A program made the position numbers and the translations under genes. The notes beneath the pieces are model-generated. The model saw only the letters and a program-made list of their open reading frames with translations, was not told the origin of the DNA and ran no database searches. A DNA stretch of 64,000 nt from Mycobacteroides chelonae (GTDB lineage Bacteria; Actinomycetota; Actinomycetes; Mycobacteriales; Mycobacteriaceae): assembly GCA_014204435.1 (NCBI GenBank), contig JACHLF010000010.1, positions 62,001 through 126,000 of the forward strand, in the 5' to 3' direction. Shown here piece after piece: positions 60,509 to 64,000 of the stretch; positions within the stretch are counted from its first letter, which is position 1, and every line of letters begins with the position of its first letter.

Positions 60509-61093
60509 TCACAACACGCCGTCGCTGAACAAGTCACGCGCCAATCCCATGACGACAGGCACGATGCCCAAGCAGACAAATGAGGGCAGAAAGCACAATC
60601 CCAACGGCGCACCGATCAGCACGCCAGCCCGTTCTGCCGTGGCCACCGCCGAATCCAGCGCATCTCGGCGACATTGCGCGGCCAGCTCGGCGATACCCTC
60701 GGCCATCATCGCGCCGGAGTCCGCCGAACGCCGGGCCAGTCTGATCAGTGCCTGCCTCTGTTCATGTCCCAGCTCGGCCGGAGCCCCACTGTCAGCCCAG
60801 GCGGTTGATGACGGTGCACCCAGCACCAGCATCTCCCCTGCGCGGCTGAGGATCCGAGCAAGCTCGGATGGTGCGGAAGACGCCACCACCAACGCGGCAC
60901 TCGCGACCGGCAGCCCGGAACGGAGGCATATGCTCAGCATGTCGAGGCTGAACGCCATTCCCAACAGCCCCTTTTCATCGATATCGTGACCGCCGGTGGC
61001 AGTCGGATGACCATGAGAACTCCTCGCTCGGGCACGCAATGCCCTGGGCGAAATCATGATGGCCGCCGCAAGGATCAACAGCGCACCGGTCAT
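60509..61093 (-). CDS. TadC-like type II secretion F domain protein (Rv3657c-like)
   Basis: 194 residues from ATG 61093, which overlaps the TadB stop (ATGA). An N-terminal helix, a cytoplasmic part with LDMLSICLRSGLPVASA and LARRSADSGAMMAEGIAELA, and a C-terminal helix (GLCFLPSFVCLGIVPVVMGLA) give the T2SSF pattern. It should form the inner-membrane platform with TadB. Confidence 0.85.
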   Translation of the reverse strand: MTGALLILAAAIMISPRALRARARSSHGHPTATGGHDIDEKGLLGMAFSLDMLSICLRSGLPVASAALVVASSAPSELARILSRAGEMLVLGAPSSTAWADSGAPAELGHEQRQALIRLARRSADSGAMMAEGIAELAAQCRRDALDSAVATAERAGVLIGAPLGLCFLPSFVCLGIVPVVMGLARDLFSDGVL

Positions 61094-61869
61094 CTCAGTG
61101 CCTTCCCGGTGATTCGATCGGACCACAGCAGTCCCCCGCACGCCAGCATCACTCCGACAACAAGTAGCGCCCCGCCCGCGCCGCTCGAGCACAGCACGGT
61201 CAGCGGTCTGGCTCCGATCATCTGCCCCAATCCGATGCCCGCTACCGGCAAGCCCGCCAGGACTGCCGCCGTCGCTCGCGGCCCGGCAAGACCGGCGGCA
61301 ACCCGTGCGGTAAACCTCTGCCGTTCTTGAAGATCCGTCTTACAGGCGTCGAGCAGATCGGCGATCGCTAGGCCGTGACGTTGCGCCAGTGTCCAACCAC
61401 GACTGATGCGAAACCATTGCGGCGCCGCCGGTCCCGACCGCGGCACGGCCGGATCAAGATTGACCCCCAACCGTGCACGTGCGGCCACAGCGGCGAACAC
61501 TTCTCCGGCTGTTTCCCCAAGCTCGGCCGCGGCGGCTTCGAACGCGCACACCGGGTGGGCGCCAACCCTGAGTTCACCGACGATCACATCGAGCCCCGAC
61601 TCCATGGCGACCAGTTCGTCCGATTGGACCTTCGATCGGTGACGACGGCGCCACCGCACACCCAAGGTTGCGCCCGCAACGCCCACCGCCAGTACCACCG
61701 AACCGGGCAACAGCGACACCACTAGCAACGCCAGGCCGCCCAGTGGCGCCGCCCAATACTTCCAACTCCATCGCGTAGGACACTGACCGCGCCGCCGGCC
61801 CTGGCGTGAGTGCCTTTGCGGTGTAACGAATAACGCCACGGAAAGCAGTAACAGAGCATGCGGTGTCAT
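61090..61869 (-). CDS. TadB-like type II secretion F domain protein (Rv3658c-like)
   Basis: 259 residues from ATG 61869, overlapping the ATPase stop (ATGA). Two TM helices at the N-terminus, a cytoplasmic T2SSF domain (LDVIVGELRVGAHPVCAFEAAAAELG; WTLAQRHGLAIADLLDACKTDLQERQRF) and two helices at the end. Inner-membrane platform of the Tad system, paired with TadC. Confidence 0.87.
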   Translation of the reverse strand: MTPHALLLLSVALFVTPQRHSRQGRRRGQCPTRWSWKYWAAPLGGLALLVVSLLPGSVVLAVGVAGATLGVRWRRRHRSKVQSDELVAMESGLDVIVGELRVGAHPVCAFEAAAAELGETAGEVFAAVAARARLGVNLDPAVPRSGPAAPQWFRISRGWTLAQRHGLAIADLLDACKTDLQERQRFTARVAAGLAGPRATAAVLAGLPVAGIGLGQMIGARPLTVLCSSGAGGALLVVGVMLACGGLLWSDRITGKALR

Positions 61870-63026
61870 ACCGCGCTCCGCGCTATCAACGCATCCAGCA
61901 GCTCCGCGCCGAGACCACGTCCACTGTCGACGTTCCATGCGGGCGTCACCCTCGCGATTCCATCCTCACTTTTACAGACCACCGCAATCTCGGTGAGTCG
62001 TCGAGCATTTCCGAATCGCCTTATATGGCATACACATTGAATCGCCGCAGCAAACTGTGAATGGAGTGCAGCGCGGTCGAGTCCACCGAGTGCACCCAGT
62101 GCCTCCAACCGCGCGGGCACCTCTGCCGGGGCATTCGCGTGGACTGTGCCTGCGCCGCCGTCATGACCGGTGTTGAGAGCGGTGAGTAGCTCAACCACCT
62201 CAGCGCCACGCACCTCCCCCACCACGATGCGGTCGGGCCGCATACGCAGCGCTTGACGCACCAGCTGGCGTAGCGTCACCTCCCCCGCGCCTTCCACGTT
62301 GGCGGCACGCGCCGTCAACGTGACCACGTGCGGGTGACGTGGTGCGAGCTCTGCGGCGTCCTCGACACAGATGATGCGTTCCGATGGGTCAACCGCCCCG
62401 AGTAGCGCGGCCAACAACGTGGTCTTGCCGGCGCCGGTGCCACCGGTCACCAGGAAGGCCAAACGGGCCGCCAAAATCCTGCGAAGCAATCTTCCGGCGT
62501 CCTCGGCAATCGTGCCGTCGGAGATGAGCTGGTCCAAACCCTTGACGGTGGGCCGCAATACACGCAGCGAGATACACGTCCCACCGGCAGCGATAGGGGC
62601 GAGCACCGCGTGCAGGCGTACCACCGAACGCGGAGGCCCGACTCCGCTCAGCTGCCCGTCGACGAACGGCTGCGCGTCATCAAGGCGCCTGCCCACCGCG
62701 AGAGCCAGGCGTTGGGCTAGGCGGCGCACCGCCGCCTCATCGGCGAATCGAACTGAAGCGAGCCGCAATCCTTGACCGTCATCCACCCAGACCCGATCCG
62801 GCGCCGTGACCAAGACATCGGTCGTGCCCTCGGCACCCAGCAGCGGTTCGAGTATGCCGACACCGGTCAGCTCACTCTGAAGCTCCTTTATGTTGTGCAA
62901 CACATCGCTATCACCCAGTACCCCACCAGATTCAGCGCGTATCACCGCCGCCACCGCGGTGGGCAACAGCGCCACGTTCTCGGTGGCCAGCCGTTCGCGG
63001 ACACGATCGATCAGCGATCCCGTCAC
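61866..63026 (-). CDS. tadA: TadA/CpaF-type secretion ATPase (Rv3659c-like)
   Basis: 386-residue traffic ATPase. The Walker A is GGTGAGKTT (about 196-204), followed by the Asp box ICVEDAAEL, a Walker B region (MRPDRIVVGEVRGAE), and a His box with GHDGGAGTVHAN. The N-terminal domain has RLAQRLALAVGRRLDDAQP. It should power pilin assembly and is coupled to ssd (ATGA) and TadB. Confidence 0.93.
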   Translation of the reverse strand: MTGSLIDRVRERLATENVALLPTAVAAVIRAESGGVLGDSDVLHNIKELQSELTGVGILEPLLGAEGTTDVLVTAPDRVWVDDGQGLRLASVRFADEAAVRRLAQRLALAVGRRLDDAQPFVDGQLSGVGPPRSVVRLHAVLAPIAAGGTCISLRVLRPTVKGLDQLISDGTIAEDAGRLLRRILAARLAFLVTGGTGAGKTTLLAALLGAVDPSERIICVEDAAELAPRHPHVVTLTARAANVEGAGEVTLRQLVRQALRMRPDRIVVGEVRGAEVVELLTALNTGHDGGAGTVHANAPAEVPARLEALGALGGLDRAALHSQFAAAIQCVCHIRRFGNARRLTEIAVVCKSEDGIARVTPAWNVDSGRGLGAELLDALIARSAV

Positions 63027-64000
63027 GCCGCCGCCCTCTTGCCTTCATGCGACACCAGCGCCAGCACCGACCGGGCCGCACCCGCCAGGGGTGAACGCCA
63101 CGAAAGCCGCAGGCCGCCGTTGTCGAGTCGACTGTGAAGATTCGGTTCCGGCCTCATCGCGGCGATCAGTGGCACCCCGACGATTTCTGCCACCTCGGCC
63201 GGGCGCAGTCCACTGGGCGCCGGACCGCGCACGACAACACCGATGTTCGCGTTAGCGTTCTCGACCGCGGCCGCCACAAGCGCCGACGCAGCGCACGCCC
63301 GTACTTCAGCCGGTGTTACGACGACCACCAGATCAGCGCGCTCCAGTGCCGCCATGCTTGTCGACCCGAGGCGCCGCGGAAGATCAACGACCACCGGAAC
63401 TCCGGCTTCCCGTGCACTGTCGATCACGCCACCGATTGCTTCTGGGTTACCTCCGCCGCCGGCCCGATCGCCTGACAGGACAAGAAGTCCACGGCGGTGA
63501 GGCAGTGCACGGCGCAAAGCATCGAAGCGCACTCGCCCGCTTCGCATGTCGACATCCGGCCAGCGCAGGCCGGCAATGTCCTCCCACCCTAGCAACAGGT
63601 CGATTCCGCCCCCATACGGATCCGCATCCACGATCAGCGCACCGCTGGGTGCGCAAAGACCAATAGCCGCACACAGAACAGATGCTCCGGCGCCTCCACG
63701 GCCACCCACCACCGCGATCACCGGGGCACGTTCCGTCGCGGTGGGCGCGGGTATCGAGGAACACGCTTCGATGAGCGCGGCCTCATCCTCGGGCAAGGTC
63801 AGCACCTGCTCGGCACCCACCGCGACCGCCCGACGCCACGCCTCGTTCGTCGGCTCGTCTCGGCAGATCAGCAAGACCCGCGCCCTCCGGGGCAGCTGCG
63901 CCACGGCATCAACCGAGGGGTCCATACCGTCGAGCACGACCGCACCCGCCCGCGCCCAGGCCTGACGGCTGATCGAACCCGCATCGGTAGCGAGGATCAG
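63023..64000 (-). CDS. ssd: Septum-site-determining/CpaE-like protein Ssd (5' end beyond window)
   Basis: The frame stays open to the window edge, so the N-terminus is missing. A receiver-like N-terminal part (RVLLICRDEPTNEAWRRAV) is followed by a MinD/CpaE-type ATPase domain. Its deviant P-loop GGRGGAGAS has no signature Lys, as in mycobacterial Ssd from memory, then VDADPYGGGIDLLLG and VVDLPRRLG. M. tuberculosis Ssd (Rv3660c) affects septation and dormancy genes; in Tad loci this position is the CpaE localisation protein. Coupled to tadA. Confidence 0.87.
   Translation of the reverse strand: MILATDAGSISRQAWARAGAVVLDGMDPSVDAVAQLPRRARVLLICRDEPTNEAWRRAVAVGAEQVLTLPEDEAALIEACSSIPAPTATERAPVIAVVGGRGGAGASVLCAAIGLCAPSGALIVDADPYGGGIDLLLGWEDIAGLRWPDVDMRSGRVRFDALRRALPHRRGLLVLSGDRAGGGGNPEAIGGVIDSAREAGVPVVVDLPRRLGSTSMAALERADLVVVVTPAEVRACAASALVAAAVENANANIGVVVRGPAPSGLRPAEVAEIVGVPLIAAMRPEPNLHSRLDNGGLRLSWRSPLAGAARSVLALVSHEGKRAAA

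Overview
The window is chromosomal, high-GC actinobacterial DNA, almost certainly from a mycobacterium. Its backbone follows, from memory, the M. tuberculosis order Rv3603c to Rv3660c: folate operon and ftsH, lpqG-hpt-tilS, ppa, the Rv3630-Rv3632 and galE/Rv3635 block, tRNA-Thr and holB, adenylate cyclase and topA, cspA and a helicase, then the Flp/Tad genes and ssd. There are no PE/PPE genes, ESX-1 espACD genes or insertion sequences. The many accessory flavin monooxygenases, the MmpS/MmpL pairs and a DUF6545 (MAB_1171c-type) membrane protein suggest a rapid grower of the abscessus-chelonae group. That species-level guess is inference, since no identity could be computed.

Layout. 1-7148 (minus strand) is a tight folate/protease block: DUF2520 (partial), DUF6779, DUF3180, folK, folB, folP, folE and ftsH, most of them translationally coupled. 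7149-15095 holds a zinc alcohol dehydrogenase relic, two tandem SIMPL genes (one is lpqG), hpt, a divergently inserted monooxygenase, tilS, a zincin, dacB and ppa. 15092-20748 is accessory metabolism: an MmpS-like protein, a UraD-like protein with an altered catalytic motif, a truncated luciferase-like ORF, an SDR coupled to a frameshifted monooxygenase, and a class V aminotransferase. 20995-22089 is a manganese-type (yybP-ykoY) riboswitch followed by a TerC transporter. 22264-28912 is a coupled trio: a membrane-embedded Pls/PosA-like peptide synthetase, an M1 metallopeptidase and a flippase-like protein. 28933-36503 carries lipid and cell-envelope genes (WS/DGAT, GT2, DUF2304, GalE, a GT-C-like membrane protein, a CocE hydrolase and a lipoprotein).

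36500-42871 is variable: TetR/DoxX with a palindromic operator, a CPBP protease, a GAP-family membrane protein, and then a cassette abutting tRNA-Thr(CGT). The cassette consists of an EspR-like XRE regulator, an ImmA/IrrE metallopeptidase, a decayed DUF6545 gene and an intact DUF6545 gene. 42929-52338 is core again (holB, class III cyclase, topA, Rv3647c-like, cspA, DEAD/DEAH helicase). 52335-59688 is accessory: an old-yellow-enzyme relic, an HSL-type esterase, a PadR operon with a repeated operator, and an MmpS/MmpL exporter with a divergent TetR and two palindromic operators. 59603-64000 is the minus-strand Flp/Tad cluster, in coding order ssd, TadA ATPase, TadB, TadC, Flp, TadE and an Rv3654c-like gene.

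The loci most worth pursuing are the ImmA/DUF6545/XRE cassette next to the tRNA, the Pls-like synthetase operon, the TerC riboswitch with mutually exclusive helices over its Shine-Dalgarno, and the TetR-MmpS-MmpL locus. Several ORFs are relics or frameshifted, so this region has been losing and exchanging accessory genes.
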